Assembly (NCBI GenBank): GCA_035295745.1
Contig: DATGIL010000102.1
Location: 496,001 to 560,000, forward strand
Reading direction: 5' to 3'
Source: JAIQFL01 sp035295745
GTDB taxonomy: Bacteria; Acidobacteriota; Terriglobia; Bryobacterales; Bryobacteraceae
Length of the DNA: 64,000 bases
Program-made: the position numbers and the translations under genes
The notes under the pieces: generated by a model
What the model saw: the letters and a program-made list of their open reading frames with translations, nothing else
Told to the model about the DNA's origin: nothing
The model's database searches: none
In this document: positions 50,102 through 57,987 of the stretch, in pieces
Position numbering within the stretch: the first letter of the stretch is position 1
Layout: the number at the start of each line of letters is the position of its first letter

Positions 50102-50317
50102 ATGGAAATCGAACGCTTGCACGAGCACAGCGTCACGCTCCGTGCTGATGAATGGGAGTTTCTGATCACCGTGCTCCGAGCATCCACCAGGATGCTGAAT
50201 TCCCTACTCGCCCTGCAGCGCTCCCTGCCGGACGCCATCGACCTGCCGATCACCGGCGACGCCGTCGCCAAGGTCAGCGCCATGGCCGACCGCATCGCCG
50301 CTCAGCTCACGGATTGA
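50102..50317 (+). CDS. small protein of unknown function (71 aa)
   Basis: Starts 22 bp after the repeat element, with only a weak GTGAG before the ATG. The product (ERLHEHSVTLRADEWEFLIT and a mostly helical remainder) is amphipathic and acidic, with no known motif. Its last 11 bp overlap the convergent L,D-transpeptidase gene. Codon use resembles the neighbours, so it is probably real. Confidence 0.5.
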   Translation: MEIERLHEHSVTLRADEWEFLITVLRASTRMLNSLLALQRSLPDAIDLPITGDAVAKVSAMADRIAAQLTD

Positions 50318-50753
50318 TCTCGATCGCCGTCCCGTCCGGCACCATCTCCCAAATCTCGTCCATCTCTTCATCCGTGACCGCGATGCAGCCGCGGGTCCAA
50401 TCCGTCGCCAGGTGCTCTTTCCCGAGATGCCCCTCTCCATTGCGCAGACCGTGGATCATGATGTCTCCGCCCGGGTCGACGCCGCGTTCCACTGCACGTG
50501 CGCGGTCGTTTTCATCCGGGTACGAGATGTGCAGCGAAAGGTGATAAGCGCTCTTGGGATTCCGCCGGTCGATGATGTACCGGCCTTCCGGCGTTTTGCA
50601 GTCACCCTCCTGGCACTTCGGACCCTCGGGACTCTGTCCGAGCGCGATGCGATAGCTGCGCAACACCGACTCGCCGTGCAGCAGAAGCATCTCGCGCCGG
50701 GACTTATTCACGATCACGCGATCCACTCGAATTACGCCGCATTGCCTGGGCAT
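50307..50753 (-). CDS. L,D-transpeptidase (YkuD domain)
   Basis: 148 aa from ATG 50753; the frame is open 17 codons further but the shorter start lies just after TATACT (50768-50763). YkuD pattern: LLLHGESVLRSYRIALGQSP, KTPEGRYIIDRRNP, the His in GDIMIHGL and the nucleophile cysteine in DWTRGCIAVTDEEMDEIW. No signal peptide or anchor is visible in this start, which is odd for a peptidoglycan-acting enzyme. It would make or exchange 3-3 cross-links or attach proteins. Confidence 0.85.
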   Translation of the reverse strand: MPRQCGVIRVDRVIVNKSRREMLLLHGESVLRSYRIALGQSPEGPKCQEGDCKTPEGRYIIDRRNPKSAYHLSLHISYPDENDRARAVERGVDPGGDIMIHGLRNGEGHLGKEHLATDWTRGCIAVTDEEMDEIWEMVPDGTAIEINP

Positions 50754-50806
50754 TCTTCCGGCAGTATAGCCTGTCAGAAACGGCCCGTTATGCACTACAC
50801 TCAATC

Positions 50807-51865
50807 GTGGTCATCCGTAACGCTCTGCTTTTGCTCCTCGCGCTTTGTGCCGCTCTCGCCGCCCAGACGCCCGCTCCGTGGAAATTCGCCGTCTCCGGCG
50901 ACTCGCGAAATTGCGGCGACATCGTGATGCCCGCCATCGCCGCGGGCGTGCGTCAAAATCAGGCGGAGTTCTACTGGCACTTGGGCGACTTCCGTGCCAT
51001 CTACACCTTCGACGAAGACTTGGTGCCGCCCGCCAGCCTCAATCTGCCTACGAAGCCGCTCAACATCATCGACTATCTGACCGGCGCCTGGCCCGACTTC
51101 ATCGCGCATCAACTCGACGCCTTCGGCACCCTCCCGATCTTCCTCAGCCCCGGCAACCACGAGACCATCCCGCCGGCCACGCGCGAAGCCTACCTCCTTC
51201 AATTCGCCGACTGGCTGGACGTGCCCACCATCCGCAATCAACGCCTCCGTGACGATCCCACCGACCACAAGCTGCGATCCTACTACCACTGGATCGACCG
51301 CGGTGTCGATTTCATCGCCCTCGATAATGCCTCTCGCGATCAGTTCGATCTCGACCAGCTCAAATGGCTGCGAGACGTGGTCGGGCGGGACGCGGCTTCG
51401 CCCGAGGTGAAGACGATCGTCGTCGGCATGCACGCGGCGCTTCCCGGGAGCGTCGGGTTCGCCCACAGTATGAGCGACTCGGCGCAAGGCGATGTGAGTG
51501 GACGCCAGGTCTATCAGGGCCTGTTGCAGGCGCGAGATGTGGCGCACAAGAACGTCTACGTGCTCGCCAGCCATTCGCACTTTTACATGGAGGACGTGTA
51601 CCAGACCGATGTGTGGAAGGGGCATGTGCTGCCCGGATGGATTGTCGGAACTGCCGGCGCGGTCCGCTACCGCCTGCCCTCCGGTACGGTACCCGGACCG
51701 AAAGCCATGACCGATGTCTACGGCTACATGATCGGCACTGTCGCCGCCGATGGGACGATCAGCTTTTCCTTCCAGAAACTCAGCGTGGACGATCTGCTGC
51801 GTGCGAACCAGGGACGCCTCCCGGAGTCCCTCGTGCATTGGTGCGACGAACAGAACAAGCAGTAG
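50807..51865 (+). CDS. exported metallophosphoesterase
   Basis: 352 aa from GTG 50807 with a signal peptide (IRNALLLLLALCAALAAQ). The calcineurin-like metal motifs appear in order: FAVSGDSRN, YWHLGDFR, LSPGNHET, the histidine in VVGMHAALPG and the terminal ASHSHFYMED. It would hydrolyse phosphomono- or diesters outside the cytoplasm. TACACT (50796-50801) lies 5 nt before the GTG, suggesting a leaderless transcript; the promoter is divergent from that of the L,D-transpeptidase gene. Confidence 0.85.
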   Translation: MVIRNALLLLLALCAALAAQTPAPWKFAVSGDSRNCGDIVMPAIAAGVRQNQAEFYWHLGDFRAIYTFDEDLVPPASLNLPTKPLNIIDYLTGAWPDFIAHQLDAFGTLPIFLSPGNHETIPPATREAYLLQFADWLDVPTIRNQRLRDDPTDHKLRSYYHWIDRGVDFIALDNASRDQFDLDQLKWLRDVVGRDAASPEVKTIVVGMHAALPGSVGFAHSMSDSAQGDVSGRQVYQGLLQARDVAHKNVYVLASHSHFYMEDVYQTDVWKGHVLPGWIVGTAGAVRYRLPSGTVPGPKAMTDVYGYMIGTVAADGTISFSFQKLSVDDLLRANQGRLPESLVHWCDEQNKQ

Positions 51866-51874
51866 TCGGGCGGC

Positions 51875-52903
51875 TCAGACCACCACCATCTTGCCCACCC
51901 CGTCGCTATAGGACTCCGCGATCGCGAAAGCCTCTGCGATCTTGCTGAGAGGGCGGGTGTGCGTGACCAGGGGAGCGAACCACGCGGTCCTTTCCACCAG
52001 CATCTGCAGCGCTGCTTCGGACTCGTGCAGTGACCGTCGCACGTTGAAAATGGCCAGCTCTTTGCGGCGCATGGGCGAGACTTCGAACGGCACAAAGGAT
52101 TCGGAGTGAATGCCGGTGATCACCAGCCGTCCCCCATTGCGCGCCGCCTGGATTCCCAGGTTGGTTGTGTGTTCCTTGGCCGCGCAGTCCATCGCGCAAT
52201 CCACGCCGCGATTGCCTGTATCCGCGAGAATCTGCTTCACCACGTCGATTTCAGCGGGATCGAGAACGACGTCTGCGCCCATGTGGCGTGCCAGTTCGCG
52301 ACGGTGCGCCACCGGGTCGACCGACCAGATGCGGCCGGAGCCCGCCACCTTGAGGCAGGCGATGGTCAACAGCCCGATCGCGCCGGCGCCAAACACCACA
52401 ACGGTCTCGCCGGGTTGTATTGCCGCGAACGGCATCGAATGCAGCGCGACCGCCAGCGGCTCTACGACGGTGGCAAGCTCCAATGACAGGCTCTTGGGGA
52501 TGGCCAGCAGATTGACCGCGGGCAGGTTCACGAACTCACGGAAAAAGCCTGGATGCCCCACCGTGCTTAAAAAACGGATATTGGCGCAAATATTGTGGCG
52601 CCCGGCGCGGCAGTATTCGCAGTGGTAGCAGTAGATCGCTGGCTCCAACGCCGCACGGTCCCCTGGCGCCCATCCGGTGACGCCCGCGCCGGTCTTCACC
52701 ACCGTGCCCGCGGGTTCGTGTCCCAGCACCATGGGGTAGACGCACGGCGTGTCGCCTACCGCGCCTTCAGAATAGGAGTGCAGGTCCGACCCGCAGACGC
52801 CGGTCGCGTCGACGCGCACTTGAATTTCCCCCGGTCCGGGGTCTTCGACAGGGCCTTCCACTACGCGGAATTCCCGACGGCCAATCAGTTCGGCAATGAG
52901 CAT
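51875..52903 (-). CDS. zinc-dependent alcohol dehydrogenase (MDR family)
   Basis: 342 aa. The GroES-like N-terminus has the catalytic zinc ligands GVCGSDLHSYSEG and LGHEPAGTV, then the structural zinc cysteines in YCYHCEYCRAGRHNIC. The Rossmann part starts VVVFGAGAIGLLTIACLKVA. The pattern fits sorbitol/threonine dehydrogenase-like polyol enzymes; exact substrate unknown. It is convergent with the metallophosphoesterase (9 bp gap). Its -10 candidate TACAAT (52920-52915) overlaps that of the divergent gene. Confidence 0.9.
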   Translation of the reverse strand: MLIAELIGRREFRVVEGPVEDPGPGEIQVRVDATGVCGSDLHSYSEGAVGDTPCVYPMVLGHEPAGTVVKTGAGVTGWAPGDRAALEPAIYCYHCEYCRAGRHNICANIRFLSTVGHPGFFREFVNLPAVNLLAIPKSLSLELATVVEPLAVALHSMPFAAIQPGETVVVFGAGAIGLLTIACLKVAGSGRIWSVDPVAHRRELARHMGADVVLDPAEIDVVKQILADTGNRGVDCAMDCAAKEHTTNLGIQAARNGGRLVITGIHSESFVPFEVSPMRRKELAIFNVRRSLHESEAALQMLVERTAWFAPLVTHTRPLSKIAEAFAIAESYSDGVGKMVVV

Positions 52904-52914
52904 GTTCTGCAGCC

Positions 52915-52924
52915 ATTGTAAAAT
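52915..52924. promoter_or_regulatory. overlapping divergent -10 elements
   Basis: ATTGTAAAAT holds TACAAT on the minus strand (toward the alcohol dehydrogenase, 11 nt from its ATG) and TAAAAT on the plus strand (toward the gene at 52933, 8 nt from its ATG). Two RNA polymerases could not occupy it together, so the genes may be expressed in competition. Confidence 0.45.
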
Positions 52925-52932
52925 AGCCGTAC

Positions 52933-53313
52933 ATGCTGAATTTCCGCCAGTTCGAAGCTGGTCCCGATCCCTTTGGCCGAAAGTTCCAGGTCTTCTTCAA
53001 ATGGCTGCAGACTGCCATCTCGATTCGCCATGCCGACACCGTCGATGTGAAGTTCATCCTTGCGGACGATAACGGCGGGCGAAGCGAAAAGACCATCGCC
53101 CTGCCGCATGCGGATCTACAGCGCTTAAGCCGCGAATCGGGCCGCGCCATGGACGATCCCTGGTGTGCGCGCCTGGCGGAACTGCACCTGCTTCATCTGG
53201 TGGCCACGGGCGAGGACATGGAGAAGGACTTGGTCACCGTGCCGTACGCCGATCTGGTGCGGTACGCCGGCGAAATTGCGAACGGAGAGCGCAGCGAAGC
53301 CAGCGTCAAGTGA
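52933..53313 (+). CDS. conserved-looking hypothetical protein (126 aa)
   Basis: Soluble protein starting MLNFRQFEAGPDPFGRKFQV, with FKWLQTAISIRHADTVDVKF and a C-terminal helical half (RLAELHLLHLVATGEDMEKD). I do not recognise a domain. The codon use and the GTGA overlap with the next gene (zincin-like) show that it is translated and that the two work together. No Shine-Dalgarno; the -10 candidate is 8 nt upstream. Confidence 0.65.
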   Translation: MLNFRQFEAGPDPFGRKFQVFFKWLQTAISIRHADTVDVKFILADDNGGRSEKTIALPHADLQRLSRESGRAMDDPWCARLAELHLLHLVATGEDMEKDLVTVPYADLVRYAGEIANGERSEASVK

Positions 53314-53849
53314 GTGCGGTTTTTGTCTGTGAGGGCGGCTTCGTCGAGCGTCGTCTGGATGCGCTGTTGCCGCGCTTGCCGGCGCTTTCCGGAGCCCCGG
53401 TGCGGGTCGAAAGCGCACCCGGATTACGCGATCGCCACGGAGTCGTCCACGCGGGATCGTTTTTGCGGGAGCGGCGGATCGCGCTGAACTGTACGCGCCG
53501 CGAGTTTCCCCGCGTGTTTGTCCACGAACTGTTTCACTTCGTGTGGCTGCGAGCCGGCAATCCGGTCCGTCTCAATTTCGAGGGAGTCCTGGAGCGGGAA
53601 TTTCGACAGGGCGCCAGAGGGGAATTGGGCTGGTCGGCGGAGTGGCGCAAACAGGAGTTGACTCCCATCGACCGCCGCTCGCGTACTCGCCGCTGGCGCG
53701 AATACTGCTGCGAAAGCTTCTGCGACAGCGCGGCGTGGCTCTATTCAGGAGTGCCCCGCCACGACGAGTTCACCCTCAGCGTACGATTCCGCCAGTGGCG
53801 GCGCGATTGGTTCGATCAGACGATCGCGGGAAAAAGGCTGGCAATCTAA
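53310..53849 (+). CDS. zincin-like (HExxH) protein of unknown family
   Basis: 179 aa from GTG 53310 (GTGA overlap). The motif RVFVHELFHFVWLRAG gives HELFH at residues 72-76, a classic gluzincin/metzincin zinc site, and REYCCESFCDSAAWLY (about 130-144) offers Glu135 as a possible third ligand, as in gluzincins. The remainder is arginine-rich. No signal peptide, so it may be cytoplasmic. I do not know a named family with this layout. Coupled to the 126-aa gene. Confidence 0.68.
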   Translation: MSAVFVCEGGFVERRLDALLPRLPALSGAPVRVESAPGLRDRHGVVHAGSFLRERRIALNCTRREFPRVFVHELFHFVWLRAGNPVRLNFEGVLEREFRQGARGELGWSAEWRKQELTPIDRRSRTRRWREYCCESFCDSAAWLYSGVPRHDEFTLSVRFRQWRRDWFDQTIAGKRLAI

Positions 53850-53852
53850 GCC

Positions 53853-53908
53853 GTGGCGCAGACACTTTTGTCTGCCGTCTCGACACTCGTGTCGAGACGT
53901 TTCGCGGG
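53853..53908 (+). repeat. two-hairpin interspersed repeat, solo copy (family A)
   Basis: GTGGC, hairpin 1 GCAGACA-CTTT-TGTCTGC, hairpin 2 GTCTCGACA-CTCG-TGTCGAGAC, then GTTTCGCGGG. Both stems differ from the other copies at paired positions while the loops keep the CTYN form. It starts 4 bp after the zincin stop codon. No second arm is seen downstream. Confidence 0.9.
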
Positions 53909-53959
53909 CGCACCAGTTCTGACGCTCGAGAAGGTTCGTGACGTCAGAGACTTTATGGG

Positions 53960-53986
53960 GCAGAGCAGATCGATGACCTGCTCTGC
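53960..53986 (-). terminator. stem-loop after pnp
   Basis: GCAGAGCAG (53960-53968) and CTGCTCTGC (53978-53986) form a perfect 9-bp stem with a 9-nt loop, 12 bp beyond the pnp stop codon. No T-run follows on the minus strand. Confidence 0.6.
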
Positions 53987-53998
53987 TTCCCGACCTTC

Positions 53999-56104
53999 CT
54001 ACTTCTGCTGCTTTAACTTCTCGCGCTGTTCCTTCAGAACAGCCTTGCGACTCAGCTTGATCTTGTTGCCCTCGAGCGCCAGAACCTTTACCAGAATCTG
54101 ATCGCCCTCCTTCAACTCATCCCGCACGTCGCGAATCCGATTCTCTGCGATTTCGCTGATGTGCAGCAGGCCATCCGTGCCTGGAAAGATTTCGACAAAA
54201 GCCCCGAAATCCACCAGCCGCACTACTTTGCCCAGATAGGTCTTGCCGACTTCCGCCGTCGCCGTCAGATCGGAGATGATCTGAATCGCCTTGTTCGCCG
54301 AGGCTTCATCCGCCGACGCAACATGGATCGTGCCATCGTCTTCGACATCGATCTTCACGCCAGTCTGCTCGATGATCCCGCGGATCACCTTGCCGCCTGG
54401 CCCAATCACGTCGCGAATCTTATCGGTCGGAATATGCAGAGTGTAAATGCGCGGAGCGTATTGCGAGATCGCTCCCTTCGGCGCCGGGATCGCTTCATAC
54501 ATCTTGTCGATGATGAACAGCCGGCCGCGGCGCGCCTGCTCCAGCGCTTCCTTCATGATCGCCGTGGTCACGTTGGGCACCTTGATGTCCATCTGCAGAC
54601 CGGTAATCCCCTCGCGAGTCCCCGCCACCTTGAAGTCCATATCGCCGTAGTGGTCTTCGGCGCCCGCGATGTCGGTCAGGATGGCGTATTCGCTGCCTTC
54701 CATCACCAAGCCCATGGCAATACCGCCGACGTGTGAGGCCAGTGGCACACCCGCCTCCATCAGCGCCAAAGAAGCTCCGCAAACTGTGGCCTGCGAACTC
54801 GACCCGTTCGACTCGAGGATGTCGCTGACCACCCGCATCGTATACGGGAACTGCGCTTCGGTGGGAATCAAAGCCGTGAGCGAACGCTCTGCCAACGCAC
54901 CGTGGCCAATCTCGCGGCGGCCCGGTCCGCGCATGAAGCCCGTCTCGCCCACGCTGAACGGCGGGAAGTTGTAGTGCAGCATGAAGCGCTTGGAAGCTTC
55001 ACCCGGTTCCAACAACTCAATCCGCTGCTCGTCTTCCTTGGTGCCCAGCGTCACCGTCACCAGCGCCTGCGTTTCGCCGCGAGTAAAGAGCGCTGAACCG
55101 TGTGTGCGCGGCAGAACACCCGTCTCGATCGTAATCAGACGGACTTCGTCGAATGCCCGGCCATCGGGACGCCGGTGATGCTTGATCATCTCGTCGCGGA
55201 AGATCCGCTCCTTGAGCGCATCAAAGCACTTGGCCGTCTCGAGCTTCCGCGCATCGTCCGTCTCCGGATCGGTAACCCGCTTCTTCAACGCAGCCACCCG
55301 TGAGTAGCTCTCGAGTTTCTCGTACTTCTGGGTGTTCAGCGCATCGGTCAGCTCTTCGCGCACCGCCTTGTCGACCTTCGCGGAAGTCTCCGGGTCGAGG
55401 GCTGGCGGCGTGAACGGACGCTTGGGCTTGCCGGTGACGGCTACTAACTCACGAATCGCGGCGGCAATCTTTCTGCAGCACTGGTGACCGAACTCGATCG
55501 CGCCCAGTACTTCAGATTCGGAGACCTGTTGCGCACCGGCCTCCACCATCACGATGCCGTCTTCCGTGCCCGCCACTACGATGTTCAATTTCGATTCCCG
55601 GCCTTCGGTGTAGGTCGGATTCGCCAGGTACTCGCCATTGCGCATGCCCACCCGCACTCCGCCCAGAATGTAGGGGAATGGAATGTCGGAAATGGCCAGC
55701 GCCGCGGCCGCGCCGCAGATCGCCAGCGAATTCGGATCCTGCTCGGGATCCGCCGACAGCACCATGGCAATGATCTGCGTCTCGCAGAGAAAACCTTCGG
55801 GGAACAGCGGACGCACGGGACGGTCAATCAGCCGGCTGGTAAGAACTTCTTTTTCGGAGGGACGCCCCTCCCGTTTGATAAAGCCTCCCGGAATTTTTCC
55901 GGCGGCATAAGTGTACTCGCGATAGTCGACGGTCAGCGGAAAGAAACCCGCCCCCGGTTTCGGATCGTTGGCCATACAGGCCGTGACCAGAACAACCGCG
56001 TCACCCGAACGAACGACGACCGCGCCATTCGCTTGTTTCGCGATCTTCCCTGTTTCCAGGGTAATCTTGCGACCTCCCAGGTCGACTTCAACTGTGTGAT
56101 GCAT
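53999..56104 (-). CDS. pnp: polyribonucleotide nucleotidyltransferase (PNPase)
   Basis: 701 aa, the usual length. Two RNase PH-like domains: the first with GKIPGGFIKREGRPSEKEVL, the second with ETGVLPRTHGSALFTRGETQ and GISMGL-type residues HVGGIAMGLVMEG. Then a KH domain (IRDVIGPGGKVIRGIIEQTG) and an S1 domain (GKVVRLVDFGAFVEIFPGTD). It degrades RNA 3' to 5' with phosphate and takes part in the degradosome. GGAGG lies 7 nt before the ATG. rpsO is upstream on the same strand, the classic order. Confidence 0.98.
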   Translation of the reverse strand: MHHTVEVDLGGRKITLETGKIAKQANGAVVVRSGDAVVLVTACMANDPKPGAGFFPLTVDYREYTYAAGKIPGGFIKREGRPSEKEVLTSRLIDRPVRPLFPEGFLCETQIIAMVLSADPEQDPNSLAICGAAAALAISDIPFPYILGGVRVGMRNGEYLANPTYTEGRESKLNIVVAGTEDGIVMVEAGAQQVSESEVLGAIEFGHQCCRKIAAAIRELVAVTGKPKRPFTPPALDPETSAKVDKAVREELTDALNTQKYEKLESYSRVAALKKRVTDPETDDARKLETAKCFDALKERIFRDEMIKHHRRPDGRAFDEVRLITIETGVLPRTHGSALFTRGETQALVTVTLGTKEDEQRIELLEPGEASKRFMLHYNFPPFSVGETGFMRGPGRREIGHGALAERSLTALIPTEAQFPYTMRVVSDILESNGSSSQATVCGASLALMEAGVPLASHVGGIAMGLVMEGSEYAILTDIAGAEDHYGDMDFKVAGTREGITGLQMDIKVPNVTTAIMKEALEQARRGRLFIIDKMYEAIPAPKGAISQYAPRIYTLHIPTDKIRDVIGPGGKVIRGIIEQTGVKIDVEDDGTIHVASADEASANKAIQIISDLTATAEVGKTYLGKVVRLVDFGAFVEIFPGTDGLLHISEIAENRIRDVRDELKEGDQILVKVLALEGNKIKLSRKAVLKEQREKLKQQK

Positions 56105-56122
56105 TAAAAAACCTCCAACCTC

Positions 56123-56284
56123 GGCCGGGAACGCCCCGGCCAGTCACGAATTGGCGCCTCGCTATGAGGGCCATCTTGAGACTGGAGTTGACAGGATGAG
56201 TAGCCCGCCACGTCCTGGGGCCACGCGCCCCAGCCCGTTCGAGCCGGTTTGGTATGATGCTCGGAAGCACCCCCTCGGTGCTTC
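56123..56284 (-). promoter_or_regulatory. rpsO-pnp intergenic hairpins
   Basis: Three perfect stem-loops: GGCCGGG/CCCGGCC (56123-56141), CTGGGGC/GCCCCAG (56215-56233) and GAAGCACC/GGTGCTTC (56264-56284), each with a 5-nt loop. In E. coli the equivalent region carries the RNase III site through which PNPase controls its own mRNA. The same role is inferred here from position. Confidence 0.6.
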
Positions 56285-56315
56285 TGGAAATGATGGGTTG
56301 CTTCCGACGAATGGA

Positions 56316-56585
56316 CTAGCGGCGGATGCCCAACCGCGACAGAACTGCCTTGTAGCGCTCTGGGTCCGTATTGCGCAAGTAAGTCAGAAGCCGGCGGCGC
56401 TTTGCGACCAGGGTCAGCAGACCTTTGCGGGATCCATGGTCCTTCTTGTGCGTCGCGAAATGTGCCTGTAGCGCCGACAGACGCTGGCTTAACAGCGCAA
56501 TCTGTACTTCGGGGGAACCGGTGTCGGACTTGTGGCGTTGATTGGTGGAAAAAATCTGTCGCTTGGTTTCAACTGCCAGTGCCAT
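56316..56585 (-). CDS. rpsO: 30S ribosomal protein S15
   Basis: 89 aa, the standard size. Sequence hallmarks are HKSDTGSPEVQIALLSQRLS, LQAHFATHKKDHGSRKGLL and RRRLLTYLRNTDPERYKAVL, ending LGIRR. It binds 16S rRNA early in assembly of the small subunit. I chose ATG 56585; the frame is open much further upstream but only as non-coding leader. AAGGAG lies about 14 nt before the ATG, which is rather far. Confidence 0.98.
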   Translation of the reverse strand: MALAVETKRQIFSTNQRHKSDTGSPEVQIALLSQRLSALQAHFATHKKDHGSRKGLLTLVAKRRRLLTYLRNTDPERYKAVLSRLGIRR

Positions 56586-57021
56586 TCTGGGGGTAATGCT
56601 CCTTGTCTTCTCTTTATCTCGTTTAGATACGTCTCTCAGAATAACACAACTCGGTAACGCAATTCTTTGATTGTGGATTTCCGTCAGAGTCCTGCGAAGT
56701 TGTTTCCGCCCGGCACGACGCGTTATCCCGTAGCTCGCATGAGGTCCACCTCCAGATCGCCTCTTCAGGGGTTGAAAGAGCCTGCCAACGTCATATATCG
56801 ACGTCAGGAGGGTGTGGGACGAATCCCCGCGGAGACAGAGCACGAATACTTCCGGTGCCCCCGACTGGTTTCTCTGATACGGCGATCCATCGGTCGGTAC
56901 ACGGATCGATGTCTCCTGGGGCGGAGACATCCCCCAAGCGGCCGCCGCCCGCATCGTCCCCAACTTCGACCCGTTCCTTGCACCCGTAGTGTCTCTTCCT
57001 TCCGTTAACGTACGATAAGAT
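56586..57021. other. 436-bp divergent intergenic region
   Basis: It should contain the rpsO promoter (minus) and that of the glycosyltransferase gene (plus). TACGAT (57011-57016) sits 5 nt before the TTG start at 57022. I see no gene and no convincing riboswitch; the central part is ordinary GC-rich sequence with an AT-rich CATATATCG near 56792. Confidence 0.45.
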
Positions 57022-57987
57022 TTGCCAGCCCGTATTCCCATCGGCATCACCGCTCGTAACGAAGCCAAAAATATCCTTGCCCTCCTCTCGTCCCTGCGTG
57101 AAGCCGTTCACTACGCGTCTGCCGAACTCCCCTGCACCTATCAACTCCACATCCTTCTCAACGACAATACCGATCACACGCCCGCCCTGATCGCCGGACT
57201 CGACGACGTCACCGTGTGGCACACCACCGGCGGGATTGTGGAGGCGCAACGCCGGCTCGTCGAGCAGTGCCGCGACAGCGCGCCCTTCGTCGTCTTCTCC
57301 GATGCCGATATCCTCGTCGATCGCGACACACTGCTGGCCATTACCCGCGTAATGCTCACCTCTCTGGAAGTCGAGGTGTGTTACGCGGAAAAATATCCGA
57401 TACCGCCCATTCGCCGCACGCCGCTCGCCCGTGCGCTCTATCTCTACAATCTCCGCGAGGGATACCAGACCGCGCGCCACTACTTCAACGGGCAGTTCTT
57501 CGCCATCCGCCATTGGCGCATCCCCAAGCCTGACGAGCTCCACTGGGACCGCCGCCTCGACACGCCATTCCTACACCTCTCCGCCGGAATTCGCGGCGAC
57601 GACATCTACCTTTCGCGCGAAGTGCTCAGCCGCGCCGGCCCCGGTGCGATCCGATGCCTGCCGGCCGCCGGCATCCGCTACCGCCCTCCGGAAACCCTCC
57701 GCGGGATGTTTCGTAAGTACCAGCGCATGCGCCTCGAACTCGAGCGCATGGCCTGCTACTTCCCGCAAACCGAAAGCGTCCACCAGAAATGGGGCCGCCG
57801 CCGCGCCGATCGCAGCAAACTCCGTGCCGCGCCCTTCGGCGAGAAACTCCACTACGCCCTCTTCCAAGCTGCACTGGTCCTCTGCAAGGCCGCTTACCAC
57901 GCCCAGAAACTCTACTTCACGTACTTCACGTCGCGCCCCTGTCCTACGTGGGCGCCCGTGGTGGAGACCAAGGAACGCATTCCGTGA
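57022..57987 (+). CDS. family 2 glycosyltransferase
   Basis: 321 aa from TTG 57022. GT-A fold marks are IPIGITARNEAKNILALLSS (nucleotide-binding start), HILLNDNTDHTP, and the metal-binding FSDADILVDRDTLL. Two hydrophobic segments are weak, so it may be peripheral. GIRGDDIYLSREVL provides the later acidic motif. Sugar donor and acceptor unknown. It starts a three-gene set (glycosyltransferase, ASKHA protein, PIG-L deacetylase) with overlapping stops and starts, pointing to one N-acetylsugar conjugate. Confidence 0.82.
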   Translation: MPARIPIGITARNEAKNILALLSSLREAVHYASAELPCTYQLHILLNDNTDHTPALIAGLDDVTVWHTTGGIVEAQRRLVEQCRDSAPFVVFSDADILVDRDTLLAITRVMLTSLEVEVCYAEKYPIPPIRRTPLARALYLYNLREGYQTARHYFNGQFFAIRHWRIPKPDELHWDRRLDTPFLHLSAGIRGDDIYLSREVLSRAGPGAIRCLPAAGIRYRPPETLRGMFRKYQRMRLELERMACYFPQTESVHQKWGRRRADRSKLRAAPFGEKLHYALFQAALVLCKAAYHAQKLYFTYFTSRPCPTWAPVVETKERIP

